DNA of 64,000 nt from Pseudomonadota bacterium (GTDB lineage: Bacteria > Pseudomonadota > Gammaproteobacteria > UBA1113), in contig JAJXVU010000004.1 of assembly GCA_021781965.1 (NCBI GenBank), forward strand, positions 1-64,000, given 5' to 3'. The notes beneath the pieces are model-generated. The model was given only the letters and a program-made list of their open reading frames with translations. It did no database searches and had not been told where the DNA came from. The translations under genes were made by a program, and so were the position numbers. This document shows positions 51,097-59,175 of this stretch, in pieces. Position 1 is the first letter of the stretch; each line of letters begins with the position of its first letter.

Positions 51097-52017
51097 CTAA
51101 CACGTGCCATCTTGCGAACAAGGCGATTCGTGCCCACCCTTTTCAACCTGTAGGGTAACGTGATGTATACTAAATTTTTCCAATAACTCATCGTTAATAT
51201 GGTGAAATTCTTCATCACTTAAACCCTTATTCGGCATCACCAAATGCGCCGTTAGCGCTACCTCACGCGTACTCAAGCCCCAGATATGCAAGTCGTGTAC
51301 GGCTTCTACCCCTGGTAAAGCTTTTAGAAAAACATTCACCTTTTCTGGTTCTATATGTTTGGGTGCTGCATCTAATAATAAACGTAAAGATTGTCGCAAC
51401 AGATCCCAAGTACCGATTACAATCACAGCGACGATGACTAGGCCGATCAGCGGATCTAAACGCACCCAGCCGGTGTAATAGACAACGATACCTGTAACCA
51501 ACACACCAAAAGCCAACAGAGCATCGGCCATTAAATGCAAAAAAGCACCTTTTATATTTAGGTCGTTGGTTCCTTTAGCAAATAACATCGCCGTGCTAGC
51601 GTTGACGATGATACCAATTCCCGCCACAACGATAACTGTGATTTCGTTAACCGAATTGGGGTGTATTAATTTGGCTATAGACTCATAGGCGATAATAGCG
51701 GAAGCCGCTACCAGTAAAAAAGCATTGAGCAAAGAAGCAAGCACACTGCTGCGTTTATAACCATAGCTGTAGCGATCTTTTGCCGGTTGTACCATTAACC
51801 AACTCGCGCCCCAAGCCAATAACAAGCCCAAAACATCGCCTAGATTATGACCTGCATCGGCCAATAAGCCCATAGAATCCGCGTAAATGGCGTAACCTGC
51901 TTCAATAAGGGTAAATAAGAAGTTTGCCCCTACCGCAATGGCAAAGGAAAGATTAATTTTGCTGTAGGCGGAATCTACATTATGATGGTGATGATCATGC
52001 GAGTGTGTGTGAGCCAT
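51097..52017 (-). CDS. Cation diffusion facilitator (Zn/Co/Cd exporter)
   Basis: A 306-residue CDF proton antiporter of the ZitB/CzcD type in the inner membrane. It has a His-rich N-terminus (HTHSHDHHHH) and six helices. The metal site has D and H in LLADAGHNLGD (helix 2) and HLMADALLAFG (helix 5). A C-terminal regulatory domain (HDLHIWGLSTREVALTAHLV, with metal-binding His) is present. It probably lowers cytoplasmic zinc, useful against host metal poisoning. It is transcribed as a single gene. The start overlaps nothing, and the convergent downstream gene ends well away. Confidence 0.93.
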   Translation of the reverse strand: MAHTHSHDHHHHNVDSAYSKINLSFAIAVGANFLFTLIEAGYAIYADSMGLLADAGHNLGDVLGLLLAWGASWLMVQPAKDRYSYGYKRSSVLASLLNAFLLVAASAIIAYESIAKLIHPNSVNEITVIVVAGIGIIVNASTAMLFAKGTNDLNIKGAFLHLMADALLAFGVLVTGIVVYYTGWVRLDPLIGLVIVAVIVIGTWDLLRQSLRLLLDAAPKHIEPEKVNVFLKALPGVEAVHDLHIWGLSTREVALTAHLVMPNKGLSDEEFHHINDELLEKFSIHHVTLQVEKGGHESPCSQDGTC

Positions 52018-52048
52018 AAGAACCTCAATATTTTAGACCTTAGTTATT

Positions 52049-53746
52049 TTACACTTTTTTTTGACATAAATACACGCGCCCTAACACAGGTTGACCTTTT
52101 TGTTCGCGCAGCGTTACCCGTTGATCTAGCATTAAATGCCAGCCAGCCGCAGCCAAGACTTTGATTATATAGGCTTTAGGATGCTGATACCGCCCCGTAG
52201 TGGCTAACTGGAAGGTATCCTCCCCATCAGGACCTTCTTCGCAGCTAAAGGCAAGCCAGCCTGGAGTTTTGGCCTGGGTAAAAGCCTCTGCCAACAGTAA
52301 AGATAAATCGCCAAAATAGATAAACACGTCGGCGGCAATCAATACATCGGCATAAAAAGCACGTGTCTTTAAAATATCCAGCAGATCGCCTTCTATCAAT
52401 TCATGGTAGATCTTTTTATTGCGCGCTATAGTCAACATCCCGGGCGATAAGTCGATGCCTATTAAGTGGGCACCACTCGCTTGCAAGCACTCGCCACACA
52501 ACCCCGTACCACAGCCCATGTCGATTACAGTGGCATTCTCAATGGATTGCAACGGTTCTTTTAACAAAGCGCACAATAGTTCCGGCGCTTTATAGTGTAA
52601 ACTCTCCAATAGATCTTCATCAAAGCGCTCAGCATAACGGTCAAATAAAGTTTGAATATATTGCACTGGCGGGCGTGGTGGTACATAAGCTCCCGACACC
52701 GCTGCTAAACGAAAATTAAAAATCTCATTATCTGGCGCATACTTTACCGCTTGCTGCAAATGATATAAGGCCGTTTGTGTTAAGTTCTGTTTTAATAGAC
52801 AAGTAGCATAATTATAATGTGCATCCGCATTCGCGGGCAATAATGCTGTTGCCGTTTGAAAATGTTCACACGCCATACCATACTCTTCTTTATCCATGAA
52901 AATAACACCTAAGTTAAAATGCGCGTTAAAGTTAGCTTCATCTAATTGTAAGACCAGGCTATAATGCTTGATGGCTAATCTATAGTTCTTATCCAGCAAA
53001 TAAATAGCCGCTAAATTCATATGCGTCATGGCATCATCGGCATCTATCGTTAAAATTTGTTTATATAGCATAGTGGCTTTGTCTTTAGCAGCCATTTTTA
53101 GATGGGTTGCTGCCAAATTGGTTAAAATGGGAATGTACTGAGTATCGCCTTCTAAACCCTGCTCATAATATTGTACGGCTTGTGTGAATAGATTATCTTC
53201 TAACGCAAAATTGCCTAAATGATAACAGGCCAAAACATTGTGCGGGTCTATATTATGTACTATTTTAAAATGATTCTTTGCTGCTAAGAAATTATTTTGT
53301 TTAAAATAGAATACAGCTAGATGATTATATGCTGCCACATAATCTGGTTTTAGCTCTATGGCTTTTTGATAATGCGCTAAGGCCTCATCATTTCTGTGCA
53401 ATTGCACATATAAGTTGGCTAGATTATGATGAGCCTCTGCATAATCGGGTTGCAACGTTAAAGCTTGTTGATAATGTTGTAGCGCCAACTGTGGCTGCGC
53501 TAATAATTTATACGTATTGGCCAAATGGACTTGAACTTGAGGATGAAATGGCGCACATTTTTCTGCTTGCAAGAAATAGATTAAAGCATTGTTATGATCG
53601 TTTTCTTGAATCAGCAGCATGGCCAATAGAACCAAAGCCTCAAATTCATCGGGATTGTCTGCTAAAACGGCTTGATAGATTTTTTTAGCGGCAGTTAAGT
53701 CACCTTGTTGGTGTAGCAACAAGGCTGCAGATAAATCTTTATTCAT
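52049..53746 (-). CDS. TPR-repeat protein with C-terminal methyltransferase domain
   Basis: A 565-residue protein. About ten tetratricopeptide repeats span residues 5-350 (for example ALQHYQQALTLQPDYAEAHH and NLANLYVQLHRNDEALAHYQ). A class I methyltransferase domain starts near 405: motif I is VIDMGCGTGLCGECL, followed by LIGIDLSPGMLTIAR and VLIAADVFIYFGDL. The repeats likely bind a protein partner that is the methyl acceptor; similar TPR-methyltransferases occur in several proteobacteria without proven targets. I chose the ATG at 53746; a TTG six codons upstream also opens the frame. Confidence 0.85.
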   Translation of the reverse strand: MNKDLSAALLLHQQGDLTAAKKIYQAVLADNPDEFEALVLLAMLLIQENDHNNALIYFLQAEKCAPFHPQVQVHLANTYKLLAQPQLALQHYQQALTLQPDYAEAHHNLANLYVQLHRNDEALAHYQKAIELKPDYVAAYNHLAVFYFKQNNFLAAKNHFKIVHNIDPHNVLACYHLGNFALEDNLFTQAVQYYEQGLEGDTQYIPILTNLAATHLKMAAKDKATMLYKQILTIDADDAMTHMNLAAIYLLDKNYRLAIKHYSLVLQLDEANFNAHFNLGVIFMDKEEYGMACEHFQTATALLPANADAHYNYATCLLKQNLTQTALYHLQQAVKYAPDNEIFNFRLAAVSGAYVPPRPPVQYIQTLFDRYAERFDEDLLESLHYKAPELLCALLKEPLQSIENATVIDMGCGTGLCGECLQASGAHLIGIDLSPGMLTIARNKKIYHELIEGDLLDILKTRAFYADVLIAADVFIYFGDLSLLLAEAFTQAKTPGWLAFSCEEGPDGEDTFQLATTGRYQHPKAYIIKVLAAAGWHLMLDQRVTLREQKGQPVLGRVYLCQKKV

Positions 53747-53778
53747 ATGAAGTTGTTCTCTCAATATGCAAATCCGTT

Positions 53779-53857
53779 CGTAGGGGCACCCCCCGTGGTT
53801 GCCCTCCCAGAGCAGGCACAGGGGCCTGTCCCTACGGCTTTTCTCGCATCTTCAGGG
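53779..53857. repeat. GTAGGGGCA...CCCTAC palindromic repeat (family D), copy 1
   Basis: CGTAGGGG at the left pairs with CCCTACGG near 53834, with GGCACAGGGGCCTGTCC inside. TCTCGCATCTTCAGGGG follows and resembles the right arm of the copy at 56851. The element fills the gap upstream of the TPR gene and runs into the rdgB stop. Confidence 0.6.
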
Positions 53858-54451
53858 GTTTAAATAAGTTAACAACTTTGCAACCGCCACAGCCCGGTGA
53901 CTGATCTTATTTTTTTCTGACAAGGATAATTGCGCCACAGTGCATTTTTGTGTAGGCAAATAAAACAATGGATCAAAACCAAAGCCACCGACGCCAGAGG
54001 GTTGCTCTAAAATAATGCCTTCTAAATAACCCTCAGCAATGAGCGGTATAGGATCCAATGGATGTTGCATTAAAACGATAGCGCAATGATAACAGCCCTG
54101 ACGTTGATCGTTAGGCACCGCCGCCATTTGTTGTAATAACGCTTGCACCTTGTCTTCATCGCTGGCATCAGCCCCTGCGATACGTGCTGAATAAATGCCT
54201 GGGCCGCCATTTAAAGCAGCAACGGATAATCCAGAATCATCGGCTAAAGCGGGTAATCCCGAACGCATACAAGCGTGCCGCGCTTTAATAAGCGCATTTT
54301 CAATAAAACTTAAACCCGTTTCTTCAACGGATTCTATACCCAATGAAGCTTGGGAAATGAGCTCTATGCCCAAGGGTGCTAACAAAGGTTGAAATTCTTC
54401 TATTTTGCCTTGATTATTGCTTGCTAAAATTAGACGCGATAAAACCTTCAT
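53852..54451 (-). CDS. rdgB: XTP/dITP diphosphatase RdgB (HAM1)
   Basis: A 199-residue enzyme that hydrolyses non-canonical purine nucleotides (dITP, XTP) to monophosphates and so keeps DNA free of hypoxanthine and xanthine. Seen are the N-terminal LILASNNQGKIEEFQPLL, the metal-binding ETGLSFIENALIKARHA, LPALADDSGLSVAALNGGPG and GVGGFGFDPLFYLP. Length is normal. It begins 4 bases after the stop of the reductase gene upstream, so the two are co-transcribed. Confidence 0.97.
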   Translation of the reverse strand: MKVLSRLILASNNQGKIEEFQPLLAPLGIELISQASLGIESVEETGLSFIENALIKARHACMRSGLPALADDSGLSVAALNGGPGIYSARIAGADASDEDKVQALLQQMAAVPNDQRQGCYHCAIVLMQHPLDPIPLIAEGYLEGIILEQPSGVGGFGFDPLFYLPTQKCTVAQLSLSEKNKISHRAVAVAKLLTYLNP

Positions 54452-54455
54452 AGCG

Positions 54456-55463
54456 TTATTTTCCTAATAACATATCGGAATACATAAAATCACGTTTCAA
54501 GCCATGTTTTTCAAATAAGCGTAATGCGGCAAAAACCATATCAGGCGGACCACTTGCATACACTTGGAAATTACTGAGATCCGCATGTTGCTTTACCACA
54601 TACTCGTAAATATAACCCACATCCCCAGACCAAGTACCCGCATCGGGCGCAGATAACATTGCATGATAATGAATAAAAGGATAACGCTCAGCCCATTCCA
54701 AGGCAAGTTCATGCGCATAAAGATCTTCCCGTTTGCGAGCACCCCAGTATAAATAAATGGGGCTTTCTAGAGACAAAGATAGCGCTTCTTCTATTAAAGC
54801 TTTCATTTGTGCAAAGCCTGTTCCCGCCGCAAGTAAAATAGTAGGCACCGGCGGCTGATGGTGCAAAACACAATGGCCGTGTGCACCAGACAATAATAAT
54901 GATTTACCGTCTTCCGCTAAACTCAACATTTTTTCAGCGAAAGCATTTTCTTGCGTGTGGCGTACATGTAGTTCAATGCGCTGACTATCATCGGCAGCAT
55001 TAGCAATAGAATAGGCATGGGATTCTTCATCTTGCAATAAATAAACATATTGGCCAGAACGAAAAGGCAACGCTTCTTCTTTTTTTTGAGGATACAATTC
55101 TAATAATGAAGTATTCGGAGATAAAGCGTTATGTGCTTTTAACACATAAGCCACAGTTTGGCCGGGATCAATTTTAGGCGCTTCTACATTAGACATTTCT
55201 ATAACTAAATCGCTTTGAGGTCTCGCGCTACAAAAGAAAGTATAGCCTTCTGCTTTTTCTTCCTCGCACAATTCGTCCTCGGCACCATTGCTGTATTCTA
55301 TTTTGCCGCGCAGCACACGTCCCATACAGGTACCACAGACTGCATTTTGACAATTAAATGGAAAACTAAAACCCTGGCGTAGCGCTGCTTCTAGCACCGT
55401 TTCGCCAGGGTTGACCATCAAGATTAAGTCATTCGGTTTAATATGAACGATATAAGGAACCAA
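54456..55463 (-). CDS. 2Fe-2S ferredoxin - NAD(P)H reductase fusion
   Basis: A 335-residue electron-transfer protein. The N-terminal plant-type ferredoxin domain has the cluster cysteines in CQNAVCGTCMG and a fourth in YTFFCSA. The middle FAD domain has RSGQYVYLL and HAYSIANAA. The C-terminal NAD(P)-binding domain has TILLAAGTGFAQMKALIEEA and VYASGPPDMVFAA. Relatives are annotated as CDP-6-deoxy-delta-3,4-glucoseen reductase (AscD-like) or as reductase parts of oxygenases. With rho and rdgB as neighbours the true partner is not evident. The start is a TTG 32 bases after rho. Confidence 0.88.
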   Translation of the reverse strand: MVPYIVHIKPNDLILMVNPGETVLEAALRQGFSFPFNCQNAVCGTCMGRVLRGKIEYSNGAEDELCEEEKAEGYTFFCSARPQSDLVIEMSNVEAPKIDPGQTVAYVLKAHNALSPNTSLLELYPQKKEEALPFRSGQYVYLLQDEESHAYSIANAADDSQRIELHVRHTQENAFAEKMLSLAEDGKSLLLSGAHGHCVLHHQPPVPTILLAAGTGFAQMKALIEEALSLSLESPIYLYWGARKREDLYAHELALEWAERYPFIHYHAMLSAPDAGTWSGDVGYIYEYVVKQHADLSNFQVYASGPPDMVFAALRLFEKHGLKRDFMYSDMLLGK

Positions 55464-55495
55464 GGTAGTTACTCGCTTCTTTTTCTACAAAAGCA

Positions 55496-56752
55496 TTAGC
55501 CCTTCATTGCTTCAAAAAATTCTTCATTCGTTTTAGTTGATTTCAAACGATCCGTCAAGAATTCTATCGCTGCTACTTCATCCATAGGGTGCAATAGTTT
55601 GCGTAAAATCCACGCTTTTTGGAGTTCTTCCGGTGCCATAATTAATTCTTCACGACGCGTACCGGAACGATTAATGTTAATCGCAGGAAACACGCGTTTT
55701 TCAGCAATGCGGCGATCCAAATGCAATTCCATATTACCCGTACCCTTGAACTCTTCGTAAATGACTTCATCCATCTTCGAGCCCGTGTCTATCATGGCAG
55801 AAGCGATAATCGTTAAACTACCTCCTTCTTCGATATTACGTGCCGCACCAAAAAAGCGTTTAGGTCGTTGTAGCGCATTAGCGTCCACACCACCCGTTAA
55901 AACCTTACCTGAAGCCGGTACAACTGTATTGTAGGCGCGGGCTAAACGTGTGATGGAATCTAGTAGGATAACCACATCGCGTTTATGCTCCACCAAACGC
56001 CTTGCTTTTTCAATCACCATTTCGGCTACTTGTACGTGTCTAGCTGCTGGTTCATCAAAAGTACTGGCAACCACTTCACCGCGTACAGAACGTTCCATTT
56101 CCGTTACTTCTTCGGGACGTTCATCGATCAATAAAACAATTAAATAGCATTCGGGATGATTAGCGGCAATAGATTGTGCCAAGTTTTGCAGCAACATGGT
56201 TTTACCGGCTTTAGGCGGTGCAACAATCAATGCGCGCTGTCCTTTACCTATAGGTGCAATCAAATCGATAGCACGTGAGGTTAAATCTTCACTGCTACCA
56301 TTGCCGCGCTCCATGCGCAAGCGTTCATTTGCAAATAAAGGCGTAAGATTTTCAAATGGAATCTTGTTACGCGCCATTTCAGGTGCTTCGAAATTGATTT
56401 CATCTACTTTGAGCAGAGCAAAATAACGCTCACCCTCTTTAGGAGGCCGAATTCTGCCTGTAATGCTGTCGCCAGTACGTAAAGAAAAACGACGAATTTG
56501 GCTAGGAGATACATAAATATCATCTGGACCATGTAAATAGGATTCATCAGGATAACGTATAAAACCAAAGCCATCCGGTAAGATCTCTAATACCCCATGA
56601 CTAAAGATATCCTCACTATTTTTAGCTTTTGCCGTTAAGATGTTAAAAATAATATCTTGCTTACGAGCTCGCGCCAAATTGGTTAGATTCAGGTCTTCTG
56701 CTAAAGCCATTAATTCAGTGGGTTGCATGCGTTTTAAGTCTGTTAGGTTCAT
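55496..56752 (-). CDS. rho: Transcription termination factor Rho
   Basis: The 418-residue hexameric RNA helicase that ends transcription of untranslated RNA. The N-terminal domain begins [20 protein letters not shown]. The primary RNA-binding site includes [20 protein letters not shown]. The ATPase core has Walker [13 protein letters not shown], the Walker [14 protein letters not shown] region, the Q-loop/R-loop [20 protein letters not shown] and [11 protein letters not shown]. Length and sequence are those of a normal gammaproteobacterial Rho. trxA lies upstream on the same strand, as in E. coli. Confidence 0.98.
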   Translation of the reverse strand: MNLTDLKRMQPTELMALAEDLNLTNLARARKQDIIFNILTAKAKNSEDIFSHGVLEILPDGFGFIRYPDESYLHGPDDIYVSPSQIRRFSLRTGDSITGRIRPPKEGERYFALLKVDEINFEAPEMARNKIPFENLTPLFANERLRMERGNGSSEDLTSRAIDLIAPIGKGQRALIVAPPKAGKTMLLQNLAQSIAANHPECYLIVLLIDERPEEVTEMERSVRGEVVASTFDEPAARHVQVAEMVIEKARRLVEHKRDVVILLDSITRLARAYNTVVPASGKVLTGGVDANALQRPKRFFGAARNIEEGGSLTIIASAMIDTGSKMDEVIYEEFKGTGNMELHLDRRIAEKRVFPAININRSGTRREELIMAPEELQKAWILRKLLHPMDEVAAIEFLTDRLKSTKTNEEFFEAMKG

Positions 56753-56850
56753 AAATACTCACATTGATAATTGTTAACTTTGGGATATATATACTCTTCG
56801 CCTTTGCTTTTTAGGGGGTGTTGCCTACCCTAAAAACCAAATGCTATGAG

Positions 56851-56948
56851 TATACCCTTCGCATTTCAAGCTGCGAGAATGCTCGTAGAGGCACGCTCCC
56901 GTGCCTGCCCCTACGCACCGATTCGCATCTTGAAGTGTAACGGGTATA
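56851..56948. repeat. TATACCC-flanked palindromic repeat (family D), copy 2
   Basis: The outer arms TATACCC and GGGTATA are followed inward by imperfectly matched CATTTCAAG and CTTGAAGTG. An inner stem is formed by GTAGAGGCACG and CGTGCCTGCCCCTAC. The whole is a roughly 98-base MITE-like palindrome. The inner stem resembles the copy at 53779. Confidence 0.7.
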
Positions 56949-57167
56949 TGACTTTAAATTCCAATGAGCCGCATCGGCAAACAAGCTACTTGTATAGACA
57001 AGTAGTTATCTTCGTATTGCAAATTTGGGGGATTATGTGGATGGGCTCTAATCTTAAAGCTTGGAACCGCCACAGTCAGTTCATTGAAGAATAATGGTCA
57101 TATAAAACAATTTAGCACATACTCTAGAACATTGCAAGACACAATATCCTTTATCTACTCTTTTTTT

Positions 57168-57199
57168 GTAACTACTTGCTCCTAGTTTTAAGAAAAGCC
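57168..57199 (+). repeat. Dispersed repeat family A, 5' fragment
   Basis: GTAACTACTTGCTCCTAGTT followed by AAGAAAA matches the first 30 bases of the family; the remainder is missing or unrecognisable. It lies just after the trxA stop. Confidence 0.5.
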
Positions 57200-57233
57200 C
57201 ATGATCTCACATGGGCAATGACAATTCACAGCA

Positions 57234-57560
57234 TTAAACATGCTCACTCAACCATGCTTTTAAATCTGTTTGACTTAAAACCCCAGTTTTCGTTGCCACA
57301 ACATTGCCTTTTTTAATCAATAACAATGTAGGGATTTGCCGTATAGCGAATTTTGCAGGAGTTTCTGCGTGTGCATCTATATCCATTTTAACAAACTTCA
57401 CTTTGCCGGCAAATTGCTCAGCAACCTGTTCTAAAACCGGTGCCAACATACGGCAAGGGCCACACCATTCTGCCCAAAAATCAATCAGAACAGGCGTGTC
57501 AGCCTGCAGTACTTCTTGCTCAAAGTCCGCATCGGTGACATTTGATATCCAATCACTCAT
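57234..57560 (-). CDS. trxA: Thioredoxin 1
   Basis: A 108-residue cytoplasmic disulfide reductase. The active site is WAEWCGPCRMLAPVL. KVKFVKMDIDAHAETPAKFAIR and the cis-Pro motif IPTLLLIKKGNV are normal. I chose the ATG at 57560 (MSDWISNVT) because GAGGTG lies upstream and it gives the standard N-terminus. It reduces ribonucleotide reductase and other targets, and supplies electrons to DsbD, also in this window. rho follows on the same strand. Confidence 0.97.
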   Translation of the reverse strand: MSDWISNVTDADFEQEVLQADTPVLIDFWAEWCGPCRMLAPVLEQVAEQFAGKVKFVKMDIDAHAETPAKFAIRQIPTLLLIKKGNVVATKTGVLSQTDLKAWLSEHV

Positions 57561-57582
57561 AAAATTATACACCTCATTACCA

Positions 57583-57666
57583 CTAGGAACCAGCATAATA
57601 CGCCAATCCTAAAAAAACTGCAATTAATAACGCCACAGTTATTAACGAGATAATCTTAATATCCAT
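57583..57666 (-). CDS. Possible 27-residue membrane peptide
   Basis: A short ORF starting MDIKIISLITVALLIAVFLG, followed by LAYYAGS. It is almost entirely one hydrophobic helix and lies just upstream of trxA. There is no clear ribosome-binding site, so translation is uncertain. I do not recognise it. Confidence 0.3.
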   Translation of the reverse strand: MDIKIISLITVALLIAVFLGLAYYAGS

Positions 57667-57914
57667 AGCAATGGGTTTACTATGTAAAAAAAGAATTTAT
57701 TATAGTTTTTTGTTTTATCCCTATGAAAACATTGATATTTACACATTTTATTAAACGCCCTTTCTTTTTTACGGCAATTAATAGGGATTTATTATTCTTT
57801 TTTCATCTTAAACTATTGCATTACACTAAAAAGAGTGATTATACTACAAAATGCTGCTTTTTGAAGCACATGATTCCCACTAACATTTTATACGTAATTA
57901 TTGGAGGTTAAAAA

Positions 57915-58592
57915 ATGAGCGTTATACAGCTACAGAAAAAGGAATCTACTAGTGAGCAAAGTTGGTTGGTACATAATATCAAACGTTTAATGACCGCAAA
58001 AGGTCTCAATGAAGCTACGCTTGCTAAAAGAACGTCCATTCCGCAGCCTACCCTGCATAAGATTTTGTCAGGAAAAACAGCGGATCCGCGCGTATCGACC
58101 CTAAAGTTGATATCCGAATTCTTTAACATTTCACTAGATGCCGTTATTTACACCCCGCCACATGAACAATTTGATTTGGCGATCAACGGTGTTAGAAGGC
58201 AAACGAAACATATCCCTGTTATCTCATGGCAACAATGTGTAGATGCAGCTAGCTTCTTGACCACATTAGCTCCCAGCAATTGGGAAGATTGGCAAATCGC
58301 AACTGTAAAATCAGAACAAGTTGTTTCTTTAGTCAGTAAAATCAGCATGGAACCCAGATTTCCTAAGGGTACATTGTTAATGCTAGATCTAAATGCAAAA
58401 CCCGTAGATGGTGATTTAGTAGTAGTGCATTATCCTAATACGGATGAAGCAACCTTACGACAATTGTTTTTAGATGGTCCAGTTAAACGCTTAAATTCAC
58501 TGAATCAAGAACCTGACTGTGACATCTTGGATGATAAAATACGTATCTTAGGAACCATTATACAAGCAACGCGTATTTTTCACGACAATTAG
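57915..58592 (+). CDS. XRE-type repressor with S24 (LexA/CI-like) C-terminal domain
   Basis: A 225-residue DNA-binding regulator. Residues 20-75 form a helix-turn-helix of the XRE family (LNEATLAKRTSIPQPTLHKI). Residues 100-215 form an S24-like domain with VKSEQVVSLV, SMEPRFPKGTLLMLD (S144 in the position of the self-cleavage serine) and VDGDLVVVHYPNTDEATLRQL. In LexA/CI the latter holds the catalytic Lys, but here the position is Arg (R182). Self-cleavage in response to DNA damage may therefore be absent. Similar repressors are numerous in Legionellales and often control islands. GGAGG gives a strong ribosome-binding site. Confidence 0.85.
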   Translation: MSVIQLQKKESTSEQSWLVHNIKRLMTAKGLNEATLAKRTSIPQPTLHKILSGKTADPRVSTLKLISEFFNISLDAVIYTPPHEQFDLAINGVRRQTKHIPVISWQQCVDAASFLTTLAPSNWEDWQIATVKSEQVVSLVSKISMEPRFPKGTLLMLDLNAKPVDGDLVVVHYPNTDEATLRQLFLDGPVKRLNSLNQEPDCDILDDKIRILGTIIQATRIFHDN

Positions 58593-58605
58593 CCTTTTTA
58601 TGGAA

Positions 58606-58634
58606 AGGGGCGGCTCACGAGCCGCCCCTACAGC
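58606..58634. repeat. AGGGGCGGCTC/GAGCCGCCCCT palindrome (family B)
   Basis: An eleven-pair stem with a two-base centre, followed by ACAG. It is nearly identical to the palindrome at 44104. It lies between the stops of the convergent repressor and YciI genes and may help end both transcripts, though no T-run follows. Confidence 0.75.
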
Positions 58635-58644
58635 ACACACAGCT

Positions 58645-58950
58645 TCATTTAGTAAGAGTGTGTTGTTCTGAAATCTTCTGCTCCAATTCTTTGCAATGCT
58701 TTACCGGTTCAAATTCTGTGATCTTATAACTCGCTAAACCATGTTTATAGAATGGATCCTCAGTTATCAATTGAGTTGCCGTTTCTTTATCCGTTAACGC
58801 AATGATAATCCCGCCATCGCGCGGATTTTTAGGCCCGGAAGCAATGAATAAACCTTTTTCGTAATACTGATCTAGCCAGCATCTATGCGCAGTTATTTGC
58901 TTTTCTATTTCAGACAGCGGTTTTTCGTAAGTGAGTTCTATAACAAGCAT
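58645..58950 (-). CDS. YciI-like protein
   Basis: A 101-residue ferredoxin-fold protein of the YCII family. The conserved His and Asp are present (AHRCWLDQYYEKGLFIASGP, then PRDGGIIIALTDKE and EDPFYKHGL). Family members have uncertain roles, some being dehalogenase-like or sugar/antibiotic enzymes. The last 15 residues are a charged tail. It is a single gene between repeats, with TAAAAGGAACAA as a ribosome-binding site. Confidence 0.85.
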   Translation of the reverse strand: MLVIELTYEKPLSEIEKQITAHRCWLDQYYEKGLFIASGPKNPRDGGIIIALTDKETATQLITEDPFYKHGLASYKITEFEPVKHCKELEQKISEQHTLTK

Positions 58951-58967
58951 TTTATTGTTCCTTTTAT

Positions 58968-59058
58968 GTAACTACTTGCGCCTTGTAGTAAGAAAAACGT
59001 ATATTAGCTAGATTAGAGTATATTTCCTCTTTCCGCGCCCTTTCGGTCGCGGCTCGGT
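58968..59058 (+). repeat. Dispersed repeat family A, copy 4
   Basis: Almost base-for-base identical to the copy at 33000, including GTAGTAAGAAAAACGTATAT and CTCTTTCCGCGCCCTTTCGG. It forms a direct tandem pair with the next copy, five bases away. Confidence 0.88.
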
Positions 59059-59063
59059 AATAT

Positions 59064-59154
59064 GTAACTACTTGCGCCTTGTAGTAAGAAAAACTGATAT
59101 TAGAAGATTCGAGTATATTTCCTCTTTCCGCGCCCTTTCGGTCGACGCTTGGTT
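59064..59154 (+). repeat. Dispersed repeat family A, copy 5
   Basis: A direct tandem repeat of the preceding copy, with a few changes (ACTGATATTAGAAGATTCGA in the middle; TCGACGCTTGG at the end). It ends just before the stop of the FAH-like gene. Confidence 0.87.
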
Positions 59155-59175
59155 ACAAATTGATAAACCGAATAG

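Larger units (their letters stand above)
56753..57233. promoter_or_regulatory. rho leader / trxA-rho intergenic region with hairpins
   Basis: No gene is credible here. It contains TTTTTAGGG/CCCTAAAAA (56808-56816 with 56828-56836), close to the rho start, and a family D palindromic repeat at 56851-56948. CTACTTGT/ACAAGTAG lies at 56986-57005, and a partial family A repeat at 57168-57199. Rho genes are often autoregulated by attenuation in a long leader, and this stretch has the right place and structure for that, but the role is inferred. Confidence 0.45.

Noticed and set aside
56846-57094. 82-codon plus-strand ORF between rho and trxA
   Set aside because: It runs through the TATACCC palindromic repeat and lacks a ribosome-binding site and any recognisable protein feature.
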